A stretch of DNA of 64,000 nt from Inia geoffrensis (GCA_036417435.1 CM070899.1:71988501-72052500); one strand, 5' to 3'; counted from the first letter of the stretch, positions 1 through 12,527 are shown. Notes: generated from the sequence alone by a model not told the origin. Numbers and translations are program-made.

Positions 1-1615
1 CTCCCCTCAACAGACTTGTTGAGAGATTAAATCATTGCTATTGAGGATGTGTTATATCTATGCATATGTGAAAAGAAAAAGAAACAAAACTGTGTATGCT
101 CAAATTGCTGTGAATATAAAAGATGTTAATATCCTCACTTACTATTTCATATGCTTGAGTAGAACTTCCAGATTTTAAATAATGATTTACTAGTTTTCAT
201 GAATACATAAAAATGCCATATTTTAACTTGAAGCTATCCTACAGAAAAGTTTTTATATTTTCTATTAATGTAAGAAAACTTTAAAATAATATTGTTTTCC
301 TAGTTGTGAATCTCATAATACACTAATTCAAAGTGAAAAATTCCTTTTTCACAAATTTTTTGTTTAAACTTGACAAAAGATATGGAAAAAAATTAGAAGG
401 CTGCGTAATTAGCAGTGTAGCTCCTAATTCTTTGTTTTTCCATAAGATCCATAGCAACTTATCATTTACAAATATTAATCCTATACTGATCATCTCCATA
501 TTAATCCATCAAACAGAGCAAATGCATTAATATGGCATGGGGATGTGCCACAATGGGCTTCTAGGTATTTTAAATCTCCTATAGTGTATTACTTATAAAC
601 TAATATATACATGAACATGAACAGATGAAAATCTGGTATTTATTTCTTACCTGAAGTGTTCCAAGAATAACACTGAAAAGAAAATACATGATAATGACTA
701 GCAATCTAAAAAAAACACCTACAGTCAATTCAGGATAATAGTCAAAACCATGAGGAAACATTTGTCAGTAGCCAACCTCCTCCCCTCACAATGCCAAAGC
801 CATACTTATCAGACAGATAACAATCTCTGAATAATGGCAGGATATGGTAGAGGAAATGAGCTGTGTAGAGATGTTGACTACTAACCTATGTAACAGTACT
901 GTAAACAGTATACAATAACTTCCTACTCCTACCCTGTCTCTGCCACCAGATCCCTGGGAATTGCACAAGACCACCACCTCAATCAAATTCTGTACATCAT
1001 AGAATGTCCATTTTCTGGCTGGAGTTATGGTTGTCATGGTGATGTATCTTGCTTTAGACTCTGTTGATGCACATTTTTCTAAAGCAAAAGACAGCAGCTT
1101 TTCACCTATGTGATTAATATAGAGAGGTTAGGGACAGGACTTTATTGGTAAAGCTCCTATTTTGTGTGCCCTACTATTCAGTTCTTCTGGTAGGGTCAGT
1201 TCCTCATCACCACTTACCCAGAGCCTGTTGAACCATTCTTTTATTTTATTTTTTATTTTTTTTAACGGTGAATCTAAAACATGTTTTTTTGTTTTGTTTT
1301 GGTTTTTGTCTGGAAAACTGAGTGCACTGGGGGTAATCACGGCTTACGCCTGGTTCCACCTCCTTAAATTTTCATCACACCGAATCTCCTCTTCCCATTC
1401 ATGAGAACCAGGCCTACTCTAATAGTCACAAACTCCCATAATCAGATCCCAGATTTCACAGTTCTTAATCCCTTAAAAATAAGTTGTTGGCAATCCATAT
1501 AAATAAAGGATAAAATAATTAACAAAAAATTTAAAGATTTTAGGGCTGAAAATTAGAAATTTCTTGATACTTGCCTAAAATATTTTCAGAATACTAAAAA
1601 TATAAATGTTGATTT
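1..1615. other. Unique AT-rich non-coding stretch
   Basis: I recognise no gene, RNA or repeat here. The open frames are all under 90 codons, overlap on both strands and lack family features. A T-rich patch lies near 1240-1300 but has no flanking duplication that I can see. Confidence 0.5.
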
Positions 1616-1627
1616 AAAAGAAAAACT

Positions 1628-1800
1628 GGTGCTTTGTGACCACCTAGAGGGGTGGGATAGGGAGGGTGGGAGGGAGACACAAGAGGGAGGAGAAATGGGG
1701 ATATATGCATATCTATAGCTGATTCACTTTGTCATACAGCAGAAACTAACACACCATTGAAAAGCAATTATACTCCAATAAAGACATTTAAAAAAAAAAA
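1628..1800 (+). mobile_element. 5'-truncated L1 3' end (cetacean-type L1)
   Basis: This is the terminal part of an L1 3' UTR. It matches the 3' end of the large L1 at 37,230-37,411 nearly base for base: the 'ggtgctttgtgaccacctag' segment, a G-rich tract at 1649-1674, an AATAAA signal near 1778 and an A-tail. The imperfect duplication aaaagaaaaactgg (1616-1629) and aaaagaaaaattgg (1797-1810) matches at 13 of 14 bases and marks a target-primed insertion truncated at its 5' end. It has no coding capacity. Confidence 0.9.
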
Positions 1801-1829
1801 GAAAAATTGGCAACTTCGTGAATGTCATT

Positions 1830-2335
1830 TATTTCCTTTGATTGCTATCCAATTCTCAATTTATATCTCCTGGCTCCTCCTCTGTCACACCCCACTCACC
1901 TTGTTGTTGCCTCATGTAACATGGACCTTCATGACTAGAACATTACATTATCATCCCCTCTACCTCAAAGGCTCACCTATTGTCTCTTCCTTCCCTTCAG
2001 TCTTTTGACTGCCAATTTTTCCTTCTACTTCTGGACTCAGCTTAAATGACATTTCCTCAATGATTTTTGCCTTGCTCCATCCCAGCACCACCGCCGCCCC
2101 CCCCACAATGCTTGACAAGATTAGGGTTCCCTTACAGTTCCTGTAGTAGCAACCTGAAATTTTTTCAGTTGTATTTTTATCATTATTTGTGTTTTTATCT
2201 CTTTAACATTTGTCTTCATACCACACTGCAAATCACATGAAAACTAGCACTGTGTACACACAATAGGTAACCTATAAATAATAAATAATTATTGAATGAA
2301 TAAGAAAATAAATTAATGGATGTACGAATGAATAA
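1830..2335 (+). mobile_element. L2 (LINE2) 3' fragment
   Basis: A decayed L2 3' region. It shows the typical 'tcagctcaaatgacatttcctca' type segment around 2037-2060 and ends in the L2-like 'aataaataattattgaatgaataag' tail around 2275-2310, which sets the plus orientation. A C-run at 2095-2105 lies inside it. The call is from memory of the consensus. Confidence 0.6.
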
Positions 2336-5227
2336 GTGAATGCCTTGAAGACAATGCTTTTGTTAGCATATGTATCTGCTTTGCTTTAGTTGTGGATTAT
2401 CTAGAGCAAAAGCTCTTTCAATAATGTTTATTTTTCTAACACCGGTGAATTTACTTATAAAGAGTACCTTTATTAAGACACAATTGACAAGCCTGAGTTA
2501 TTTTCAGTTGAGACCGTGACCTGCTTTAAAGATGAATGACTCGTTACAATACTCACTGCCTGCTCACTACAGAGAATGCTCTGAAGGGGCTCTGAGAAGA
2601 CACAAATAAGGCAAAGTCCCTGTCCCGCAGATGTTTGCAACTTCTCTCAATCCCTCCGCCCTGCACTCAAACCCCGGAAAACACCACCAGCCTCCAAACA
2701 AACAAAACAAAAGCTTGAAAGCAGTGAGAAGAAAGTAGAGCAGTAAATTCTTTGTGTTGTGTCCATTTATGTAAAAACTTCCTTAGCACTTTGCCTATAT
2801 CTCCCTGCAGTGTTTTATCATATATCAGATATGGTTTGAGGCATTGGCTAAGAAGACATAATCCCTTCTCTCACAAAACACATATTCCAGTCAGGAACAC
2901 AGAATAAGACAGAGATGTCCCTACACAACAGAGTTAGGGCTCTATAGGAACTGGGGACAAAGGTCTATGGGAGCACAAGAGAGGAAGAGGGCTAATTGGC
3001 ATAGAGAGAAAATTGTTGTATGCAGTAACCCACTAGGAGCTGGGTCTTCTCGAAGAATGAGTAGGTTTTGTCAAGTGCACCAACAAAGGAAGAGCATTAT
3101 TGGAAAAAGAAACCACATAGGAAAAGGCAGGCTCTCTTTACTGGATATATTTAAAAATAAGTGTGGCAGTCATGAAATAGACAAAAATTGTTATAACAAA
3201 ATCCAAAGGATAAATTGGAGAGAATCATTTCCAAATTTTCTTCTGCACTTTTTATGGCTGATAATTATCCCATTCACCACAATACTAAATGTTTTCAGCA
3301 TAGAAGAGTATTAGTAGAGTAGTCATTGTAATAAGGAGGGTGATACCAACACCTACGCCAGTGGCTTTTTGACATAGTAGAACTTACTATCCTTCTCTGG
3401 TTTTAGCTGCTTTGGAGTGATCTACATGCAGAACCATAAGAGAATATTCCCTCTGATTATGTATCTTGTAAAACTGTAATAGCTTCAAATACCAAACAAG
3501 TTAAGATTTCCAGTATATTATGACCTCCTTGGAACTTGGAAAGATTGTCCGCTTTAGGACTCAGAAAGTATAAGTCAATTAGACTGAGGGAAGGCAGTTG
3601 GTTTTTATCAAATGCCACCATCAAGGGAAATTTCTGTTTTGAGTAAAACTTAATATTTTATGATTCAGAAGCTGAAGGAATTGGAGTTCTCACAAGAAAT
3701 CCAACACAAAAGCACTGCTTTATCTTTATATATATAGATTTATATCTCTGAATATTGGCAGCTTTTTTAAAATACCTGGAGAGTATCTTGGTTGACTTGT
3801 TTCTGTGATTTTTATTTAATATAAAACTTGTGAACTTATAATTTTTTCTTATAATATTTAAAGTTGGTAATTTCATTTTAAAGCTATATTTATCCTGGGT
3901 AATTTTAAAAGCATTTTAAAATGAATTTGGGGTCATTTTTAATGAAAAAATAAGTAAAACATTTAGAGATCAGAAATTTCAGCCTCTGTGAGTAATATTT
4001 ATGAACATGTGACACTGCAACCAGATTGGGAAAGGGGGGAATTTGGACAGTGGAATATTTTCCTTATCTTGGTTTAGAAGTAATCAAAAAATCAGCAGTA
4101 ACTAATTTATCATCATATAAATTTGAAACATAAGGATAATTTTGATATTTCTTAAGTTTCCAAAAAGATTTCCAAGTATGAAAGTTTGCAATACCCATAT
4201 TTTAATGTTTTATAAGTTTTCAGAAATGATTTTCTAACTTCATAATGTTTGCATTTCCAAAATAATAATTTAACTATAATTCTCTGAGAAATGTTTAGAT
4301 AGTCTGGATACCTGTTTGTGGAGGTAGATAATTCAGAATAAAAACAACACGTAGGCACATCAAACGTTCTCTACATACTAACTAGATTTCTTATCTTTTG
4401 TATCCACTCAAAAATAGTTGTGATTTGATTGCCTTACTTAGAGAAGATAGTGTGTTTAGAGAATTTTTTTTCCAGAGTTCTAACTGGGCTTCTAGGAGTT
4501 AGTTGTATCTATATCTAAAACATGTATCTCACTTGGTGACTTTCAGAGATGAATCACTGGAAAACATAAGCTTGAAAGAAAATAGAAAGAAAATAGACTA
4601 TGTGCAAAATGTGGGTATGTATGAAAATATACTAGTATTGTCATCCCTACAGTTATCCTTACATACAATGCATGGACTGTGCATACTATTGAACCAACTA
4701 CCCATATGGACATGAGACTAGTTTATAAATACATTAATAGGTGTAGTATATATTAACATGGGCGCAGTCCATTCTTATTGCTGTGAACTCCACAGGGCAT
4801 TACAGCTTTCATCTCCTTTTTTCCCCCTGCAACAGTAAGATTTCATTGTATACTGCTAGAAATCATATTCCCAGTTGTGGCTGAGAGTAAACAAACTCAA
4901 AACAAGATCTCCAGGTCTCTTTATTGATGTTGCCCTGGGAGGAGGCATGCATTAACAAGTGGGGAAAAAAGTAGAGGCGAAAGGGCTTTAAATTCAATGC
5001 AGTGAGAAGAAGGAAAGAAACTCTCAAAGGAAAGCCATTTACTCTCCAACACTACCTGATAAACAAATGAATTTCGTCTTTCTTGCTTCAGACTCCAAAA
5101 TGCCTGTGCTGGGGGTAGGGGAAATGGAATTGTGGAAAGGAGAAAAAAAGGACATTAGAGGCAAGGTGGAGCTCTCTAGCTAGACTGGATGTGGGTGATT
5201 ATTTAAGGTGACTGCATGTGAGGGAAT
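2336..5227. other. Mostly unique non-coding DNA
   Basis: No gene is recognisable. About 2830-2930 resembles an antisense L2 piece (cattggctaag, ttccagtcaggaacacagaataagacag), but weakly. The longest frame (2967-3314 +, 115 codons) has no recognisable domain or splice context. The remainder, including AT-rich 3600-4700, holds nothing I can name. Confidence 0.4.
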
Positions 5228-5502
5228 TAAAGATGCCTTGTTTTTTTTTTTGTTTTTGTTTTTTTGTTTTTTTTTTTGTTTTTTTTTCTGTTTTTGCGGT
5301 ACGCGGGCCTCTCACTGTTGTGGCCTCTCCCGTTGCGGAGCACAGGCTCCGGACGCGCAGGCTCAGCGGCCATGGCTCACGGGCCCAGCCACTCTGCGGC
5401 ATGTGGGATCTTCCCGGACCGGGGCACGAACCCGTGTCCCCTGCATCGGCAGGCGGGCTCTCAACCACTGCGCCACCAGGGAAGCCCCTAAAGATGCCTT
5501 GT
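5228..5502 (-). mobile_element. CHR-type SINE, reverse orientation, with TSD
   Basis: A full-length tRNA-derived SINE. Read on the minus strand it starts with gggcttccctgg at 5487, has an A box (tggcgcagtgg) and a B box (ggttcgtgcccc), and ends in a long A-rich tail interrupted by C, seen here as T/G-rich 5241-5297. A perfect 14-base duplication, taaagatgccttgt, flanks it at 5228-5241 and 5489-5502. Open frames across it are SINE translations, not genes. Confidence 0.96.
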
Positions 5503-7607
5503 GACAGATATTTTTCTTTTCAGAATGAAAGACTCTTGTTTTACAACTTCTTGTTTAGATCTAACAGTGCAAAAAGACTACAAACAACTGGTATTTATAT
5601 GCACTCAACACACGAGTCTTCTATTAGTCACTTTTGTAAGGGTCAGAGAATGACAATAATATAGGAATTTCTACTCAAAGCTATTTGCTGTGAATTATTA
5701 CACAGAAAATACACTTGTAACCTAATAAATAAAGCAGCAGTCTACAAACTATAAATGGAATCATGGAATTTTGGATAGCTGTTGTTATAGTTCTTACAAA
5801 GAACTTTCTTTAGACATTCTTCGAAATCCTAATCTGCATTTTGTTGATGGCCCAAGAGAATGTATATATAAATGAATTAAAAACAGAAACAGGGGTTCTA
5901 AAACCTAGATTATGTGGTCATAACCACTAGATATCTTTCTTCTCCAGGTGCTCTACTTAACAGGTGTTAGTTTGGGAAATGTATCCAACAGGTCTGTTGA
6001 CATCATTTCTCTTTGGGAGGCTTAAATGTACTACCTTGCAGCACTGTTCCCACCAGAGATGACTACCCATCCCTTTTGTTTACTTCACTAAAATTAGTTT
6101 CTTACACAATGAAAGCAAATGGGGAGATTTCAACTGTTGGTAAATAAAGGGCTGTGTGTGACTGCCTCTTAATAGCTTATCATCGTGTGTAATCAAACTG
6201 AATAATTGCCGGAGAGGAGAGTTCCTACACATTGGCAGATGCCTGTGGGCTGAGCTCTGCTCTGGAATGTCACCATGCAACAAAGCCCTGGATGGATAAT
6301 GCATCAACAGCACTGGGGCTCTAGGCATGTCACGCAGGTGGGGAGAAATCAGCGAGGTGAGGCAAATGTATAAGCATGTCAATGACAAGGGAATGGCATT
6401 AGATGGATGGGGGCAAGTAAAAAGACAAAGAAGGCAAGAAATTGAAGAAAAAACAGCTTTCACCACTAAATGGAAGTTACCTTGGACGCTGCATTGCACC
6501 AGTGGCTTGACAGCTGAAGCAGTGGCAAAGAGAACTTGACTAAGATATTGGCCGTGCTGTTTGCTTTGCAAGGGGCTAAGTGTGGTTGGCTTTCTCCTGA
6601 CAAGATCAATCACCATTCATACAACACAATGAGCTAAATTCAAGAATATTTTCTTGGGGGCATTCACAAAAAGATTGCAGAGCAGCAGGCTGTTCGTATG
6701 CCCTGAATCCACAGGGACACAGAAACACACTTTCCAAATGGCCATTTAGCTAAGAATTTTTTTTACGTATTACATAAAATTATACTGTATGTTTACTATT
6801 TTATGTCATATAATTAAACTTTGATGTCATTTATCAATCAGAAAATAGATTCAAAGATTCCAGATAATCTTAAATCCATACTTGTTTTGCCTCATTTTAA
6901 ACTGGATTTCACAGACCAGAGCCTACTTTTCTTGCTCTCTGTGTCTCCGGTATTCTCCTACAGAACCCCGTATGTATATGGCAGATTGGCTGGCACTTAT
7001 TATTGGGGTCTGCAGCAAGTTAGCTTTGTCATACACACGTTCATGCTCACACACACGTACACACACGCACACCAAGTCAAGTGAGCCTCATTATAGGCTG
7101 GCGTTCCCTGTGACAGACAAGTAACATCTGTGCTGCTTTGTCTGCAAACAGTGCGTCTGCTGGAGAAGCTTATTCGGAAATCCTTTAAAACATTCCGGCT
7201 CCCCCTTTCTTCTCTCTCCTTTTTTTGCACAAGGCTGTGAATAAGAATTGAAATTCCAAATTAACTATTCCAGATAAAGCTTAAGGTTTTCATTAATATT
7301 TAAATTGAACTATCAGATGTGATGTTGTGATATTTCATACCAACAGCTTGCACAGAGAGGCTTTTAAATATTAAGGTTTCATCATTTTCAAAGGAAAGAA
7401 TGAATTGTTCTTTTCTTTCAAACAGTGATACTGTGGAAACTAATGTGAGCCATGTAAGAAACAAAAAAAGCATGAGATTAGCCATAGATGCTTAGGTACT
7501 ATCTCTGCCTTTGCACACCACCTTGAATACCAGAGCTCTGTGCTCTGTCAAATAGGCTCATTCTAGCACTTAAAAGAGAAGCAACTACAATTGTTCAGCC
7601 AGCAATT
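5503..7607. other. Repeat-free non-coding DNA, part of it regulatory-like
   Basis: No interspersed repeat is recognisable over about 2 kb, which is unusual for this window. 6080-6730 and 7090-7320 have balanced composition, few low-complexity runs and many homeobox-like or bHLH-like words, as in conserved non-coding elements. A short CA-rich patch lies at 7046-7073. The 178-codon minus-strand frame at 6080-6616 is not convincing as a gene. Confidence 0.4.
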
Positions 7608-8140
7608 TGTTCGGCTTCCTCCAGTGCCTGGCTCATAATAGTCATTCAATAATCATATAATATTGAACAAATAGAGACGTGAGACAGATGTTGTAGGGAA
7701 CACAAACACATAATGAGCAGCCTCCATCCTTCATCATAGTAGAGTATTGATAAATTGTTCTATGATTCACAGAGTAAAAATGGGAAGACTTTCTAGAAGA
7801 GACATGACAAGAACTGGTCTAACATTGATTGAATGAGGAAGGCATTCCAGAAAAATAAAATGCTATAAGCAAAGAAAAAAATATGAATTTTCCAGACTTT
7901 TGAAGGGACACTTAAATGGTGAGATGGCTGGGAGCAGAAGGTTCATGTAGGGAGGCAGAAGGTTCATCTAGGTTCACCTCCTAGATGAGGTTACAGCTGA
8001 AAAGTTGAGACCAAATCATGGAGCACAGGTCTTTGAAGTTTCTTCTCCATTTCATGAGAAAGAAGTCGTTGAAGGATGTTTTAGCAAGAGAGTGAGAGAA
8101 AAATTCTATACTGGGGACATTACCCTAGCTATCCCAGAGT
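7608..8140. mobile_element. L2-derived fragments in both orientations
   Basis: 7608-7675 (gtgcctggctcataatagtc ... attgaacaaatag) is the shared L2/MIR 3' end in plus orientation. About 7680-8100 reads like the reverse complement of the L2 3' region, with words matching 'gaggaaggcattccag' and 'ctaggttcacctcctagatg'. Boundaries are approximate and divergence is high. Confidence 0.45.
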
Positions 8141-8141
8141 C

Positions 8142-8384
8142 CTGTCCATCTTTTTTTTTTTTTTTTTTTTTTTTTTTTGCGGTACGCAGGCCTCTCACTG
8201 TTGTGGCCTCTTCCATTGCGGAGCACAGGCTCCGGACACACAGGCTCAACGGCCATGGCTCGCGGGCCTAGCCGCTCCGCGGCATGTGGGATCTTCCCAG
8301 ACCGGGGCACGAACCCATGTCCCCTGCATCGGCAGGCAGACTCTCAACCACTGCGCCACCAGGGAAGCCCCTGTCCATCTTTTT
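8142..8384 (-). mobile_element. CHR-type SINE, reverse orientation, with TSD
   Basis: A full-length copy on the minus strand: 5' end gggcttccctgg at 8370, A box, B box, and a pure poly(A) tail of nearly 30 bases (T run 8151-8178). Target-site duplication ctgtccatctttt is found at 8142 and 8371. A pure tail and few changes from the other copies suggest a fairly recent insertion. Confidence 0.95.
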
Positions 8385-8559
8385 AATGGGAAAATATAAG
8401 TAATCAATACAGGCTATTTCAAAATTTTCTAAGTAAGAAGCAGAACATCCTTATAACACCGGTGCTATGACCAACTTTCTTTGAGCTATTGATCTTTTAA
8501 TCATCTTATAATGTCTATAACAGTTCTTGATATGCTCTTATGTCTAATTAACTGTTTCT

Positions 8560-9010
8560 TCTGTCACCTTTTCTCTACCTGGAAATTAAATATTGGGGCA
8601 TTTCAGTGCTAGGATTTAGACTGGTTCTTTTCTCACTTCATACTCTCTTTCTAAGCTCCTTCTTTGTGTACTCATGATTACAGAGCTATCTAGCAACAGA
8701 TGACCTTCAAAATACCTTACACTTTATACCTTATATATCTTATGCCCAGCTATTTCCTCTGAGCTCCTGGCCCTTAGCACCAACTTCTTAATTAACATTT
8801 CCTCTTGGGCATATCAAGAGAGCTTACCACTACCTGCGATGCTAAATATGTATTTAATAATGTCAATCTCTTCCTTGCAAAAATGTAGGCTTTGTGGGTG
8901 GGATGTTTTATCTGTTTGTTCATTGATGCATTCCCATGTCTCTAACACCACCTGACACATAAGTGGTACTCTATAATATTTTTGAATGAAGAAATGGCTG
9001 AATCTCTGGT
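8560..9010 (+). mobile_element. L2 fragment
   Basis: Decayed L2 3' region. The segment 'ccagctatttcctctgagctcctggccc' is followed by the 3' terminus at about 8915-8995 (cattgatgcattcccatgtc, cctgacacataagtggtact, tttttgaatgaagaaatg). The tail orientation gives the plus strand. Internal parts are missing or too diverged. Confidence 0.5.
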
Positions 9011-9144
9011 CCAAGTTATTATTTATCCTCTCCAATGGTATATCAAGTGAATAGACTATTTTAATCAGCGACATTGTTTAGAATTACTGGCACATAATGA
9101 TAATAAAAAATGGTATTTTAGTTGGTTACATTCTCCTTTAAAAT

Positions 9145-9720
9145 TCTCTACAGATAATGCACCCCTTTATCACCCAGACCTAAGGAAAACACAGCTTCCA
9201 CCAACTCCTCCCTTGGTAAATTATTGATAATCTCTCTCCTGGACCATTTCAATCACCACTTTTCCCTATTTCGAACTTCACACTATAATTACATACACCT
9301 TTTAAAAAGGTATATCTGACATAACACCACCCTGCTTAAAATACCAAAAAGGCTTTCTATTGTTGTTAAAAAACAGCACATGATCAACACAGACAACAAA
9401 GCCTTGCACGATCAAGCTCCTATTTACCTTTCCATTTCCCTTTGTATCAACACTCCTCTGTCCATGCCCACTTCTGCTTTCTCTGCCCCAGCAACAAGGC
9501 CTTCTTGCTTCAGATTCTCATACCTTGGCATGCCCTTGCACTTCTCAGAAGACTTCCATTCCTCTCTTCACCTAGTTAATTTTCATTGCCCCCTTTAGAT
9601 CTAGGCTCAGAGATACTCTTCATCAGGGAAGACTTTCCAGATCTCCTTGACTCAGTCAACGGTCCTTTATAGAACTACAGTTTGGTATTTGTGTGTCTCT
9701 GGTTTTGTTCACATTGCAAA
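9145..9720 (+). mobile_element. L2 fragment
   Basis: A second L2 3' region on the plus strand. Recognisable words are 'aaagccttgcacgatcaagctcc' (about 9400), a CT-rich body with 'tgcccttgcacttctcagaagac' (9530-9552) and 'cagggaagactttccagatctcc' (9625-9648). It ends where an antisense L2 begins. Confidence 0.6.
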
Positions 9721-9724
9721 ACAT

Positions 9725-10888
9725 CATCTACGAGCCATGCGCTGTACTGGACACTTGAAATAAAGCAGTAAACAACTGCAATTATGCAGCTAACATTCAA
9801 CTGAGGGAGGCAGACAATAACCGATATAATACATCTTTTAATGTTAAGCTATACTAAGAGACAAAAAAAATAAAGCAGGATAAGTGGCTAGGGAATATAG
9901 AAAATATTATATCAGGTAGGGTGGTCAGGGAAATTATTTCAAAAGAACAGATAATGAACAAATAAGAGGATAACGTAGGGCTTCCCTGGTGGCGCAAGTG
10001 GTTGAGAGTCCGCCTGCCGATGCGGGGGACACGGGTTCGTGCCCTGGTCCGGGAAGATCCCACATGCTGCGGAGCGGCTGGGCCCATGAGCCATGGCCGC
10101 TAAGCCTGCGCGTCCGGAGCCTGTGCTCCGCAAAGGGAGAGGCCACAACGGTGAGAGGCCCGTGTACTGCAAAAAAAAAAAAAGAGGAGAATAATGTAAA
10201 GGAGAAAGTACTACAAATATTTGGGCCAAGATCACCTCAAGCAGAGGGACTAGCAAGGACAAAGGCCTTGAGGTATCAGTATGCTGGGCAGGTTCAGATT
10301 CCAGCCAGAGCACCACTGTGGGTAGAAAAGTAAGCAAGCAAGTAGGAAATGAGACCAGAACAGATAAAAGGGTTAAGATCATATAGGATATTATAGGCCA
10401 AGAAAAAGTGTTTGAAATTTGTATTTTATTCTGAGTGTGTTGGGAAAATGTTTGAGAACAGGAATGTAATGATCCAATCTTAGTTTTAATATAGCTGACA
10501 TGTGGAGAATAGGTTACGATAGCAAAACAGTAGAAGCAGAGGCTAATTAGGATGTTATTACAGTCGTATGCACAATGAACTAGGAGGATAACAAGATGTT
10601 AGATTAGTAATAAACTTTGAAAGTAGCGCCAACAGAGATGATTTGGATGTAAAATATGACAAAAAGAAAAGAATCAGGAATGACTCCAAGATTTTTGGTC
10701 CGAGCAACTGAATGAATGGTGGTATTATTTACTGTAGTAAGTAAGGGCCACTGTGAGATGGACGAGTTGATGAAGGTTTGAGCTTTGGACAGGTTAATTT
10801 TGTGATGCCTATTAAGAATCCAAGTAATGGTGTCAAGCATACAGTTTGATATATAAGGCAAAGTTCAAGTTTGAGGACATTATTGAAT
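9725..10888 (-). mobile_element. Long antisense L2, interrupted by a CHR SINE
   Basis: Reverse complement of the L2 3' half over more than 1 kb. Landmarks are 'gagggaggcagacaataacc' (9804), 'tagggtggtcagggaaatta' (9917), 'caaaggccttgaggtatcag' (10260), 'gatcatataggatattatag' (10377), 'ggaatgactccaagatttttggt' (10678) and 'ttggacaggttaattttgtgatgcctattaagaatccaag' (10787). The CHR SINE at 9978-10183 split it later. Confidence 0.65.
9978..10183 (+). mobile_element. CHR-type SINE inserted into antisense L2
   Basis: Full-length copy with the usual head, A box (one extra base: ggcgcaagtgg), B box ggttcgtgccct, and a 13-base A-tail. The flanks aagaggataacgta (9964-9977) and aagaggagaataatgta (from about 10182) form an imperfect duplication with a 3-base difference. 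Because it lies within L2, it is the younger element. Confidence 0.93.
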
Positions 10889-11216
10889 GGTGCTGATTTT
10901 ATTTAGATATAATTGACATATAGCATTATATTAGTTTCAGGTATACAATGTAATAAGTCAATATTTGTATATATTGCAAAATGATTACCATAATAAATCT
11001 AGTTAACATCCATCACCATACATAGTTACAAAATATTTTTTCATGTGATAAAAATTTTTAAGATCTACTCTCTTGGCAATTTTCAAATATGCAATACAGT
11101 ATTATTAACTATAGTCACCATGCTGTACATTGCATCCCCATGATTTATTTTATAACTGGAAGTTTGTGCTTTTTAACCCTCTTCACCCATTTTGCCCCAC
11201 TAATGTTGCTGATTTT
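10889..11216 (-). mobile_element. 5'-truncated L1 3' UTR, reverse, with TSD
   Basis: On the minus strand this is a mammalian L1 3' UTR of the L1MA/L1MB type. The plus strand shows the diagnostic 'gatataattgacatatagcattatattagt' opening, 'catccatcaccatacatag', and 'actatagtcaccatgctgtac'. The duplication tggtgctgatttt (10889-10901) and tgttgctgatttt (11204-11216) matches at 12 of 13 bases. It lies at the edge of the L2 above. Non-coding. Confidence 0.85.
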
Positions 11217-12527
11217 TAAAACATCAAAATGAATGGAACTGAAAATAAGACTGGAATTCTTTCATAATAATTTAAAAATAATTACTTGTTTTATAATATT
11301 CAGGGTGAAACCAGACTCCTTGACCTGTATTTGTGCTACCACTGGAGAAACCTGTGGGCATGAATATGACTTATATATCCACTCTAGCCTCAACCACTGA
11401 TGGGTCCAAAGTAGGTGCTAAGTAAACACTGACCGTTTTTTATTTTCTTTGGTAACCAAGGTAAGCAGAGAAAGAAAATGACAGCAACTCAGCCTTTGGC
11501 ATAGTGCAGCCCTAAGAGAATTTACAGAACAAAATTTGATAAACTGTCTAAAGGCCAAGTATTAGGAAAGATGACAGAAGACATAATAGAAAGAGCAGAG
11601 GACAGAGAATTAGCCTTTGAGTTCTGGCTCTTTCAAGAACATATTTTTTAAACTTGGGCCAATATCCTCATCTCTCTGGCCTGAAATAAAATCTGCTCAA
11701 AAAATCTACACGATCTTAGTATTCTTCCAAATTCAAAGGAAATCAGACTTTTTCTTGATCACTTACCTTTCAAAATGGTCTGGGTTTTGTTCACAATATT
11801 TATTGTGGACTGCAATATTAATATCCATTTCAGAAACTCTTGAATCTGGGCCATATGCCATTAGTGCAATATCGTCCCACCAACCAAAATTAACATATCC
11901 TCTTTAGCCACGTAGCTAATAGGAAACTTATATAATAGCTTATATAAGTTTTCACACCTTGGGTAGTCATTTTGTGGGGACATAAATTAACTACAACCAC
12001 AAAGAAAAGGTATAAACAATTGAGAATTCCAGGAAGGAGGAGGTACTGTTCGTGTTTAAAAGAACAATTTTATAATTACTCTCATCCACATGGACTTAAA
12101 AAACAAAATAAAAAACCTTTGAAAATATAGTATTTGCATCACCATTTAATTAATAACGATAGGATAATCTAATGAAAAATTTAAAAATATATCCAATATA
12201 ATCTTCCTTTGACTTGGTAGTCTAGATTTCAGGACACTCATACAATAAAAGAGGCTAAAATAAATATGAAGACTACAGAACTTCCTGAATATTGCTTTTA
12301 GGTGAAATGAATGCTCACATTTGATGGTAGAAACTAGATGCTGTACTACAGTCAAGAGAACTTTTTTTCTCATTCTTAAAAGTAACCCTAATATAAAGAA
12401 AGGATACTCTACCAGTACTCTACTCTACCAGGAACCAGGCTAATTTATGTTTAATAGATATAATATATGATATTATTAAATAATATAAAACTTATCAAAA
12501 CTTGAAATTATATACTACCATTAAAAT
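11217..12527. other. Unannotated AT-rich DNA
   Basis: No gene or repeat that I can name. The frames are short (up to 96 codons) and lack domains. 11900-11960 holds a small imperfect palindrome around 'ttatataatagcttatataag'. Confidence 0.4.

Noticed and set aside
5241..5297. Long T/G-rich stretch considered as a separate microsatellite
   Set aside because: It is the reversed A-tail of the SINE, enclosed by its target duplication.
5208..5664. Open frames sharing a recurring Arg/Pro/Gly/His-rich peptide, also near 8.2, 10.0, 12.6, 16.5, 19.9, 21.3, 31.4, 38.8, 48.1 and 49.2 kb
   Set aside because: They are translations of the CHR SINE in several frames, so the apparent protein family is an artefact of the repeat.
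6080..6616. A 178-codon minus-strand open frame, the longest outside the large L1s
   Set aside because: No domain, signal peptide or family resemblance. Ser/Leu/His-rich composition is typical of chance frames, and there is no splice or promoter context. More plausibly part of a non-coding conserved block.
9978..10060. tRNA-like A and B boxes, suggesting a tRNA gene
   Set aside because: These are the polymerase III promoter boxes of the SINE; the anticodon arm and acceptor stem do not pair as in a functional tRNA.
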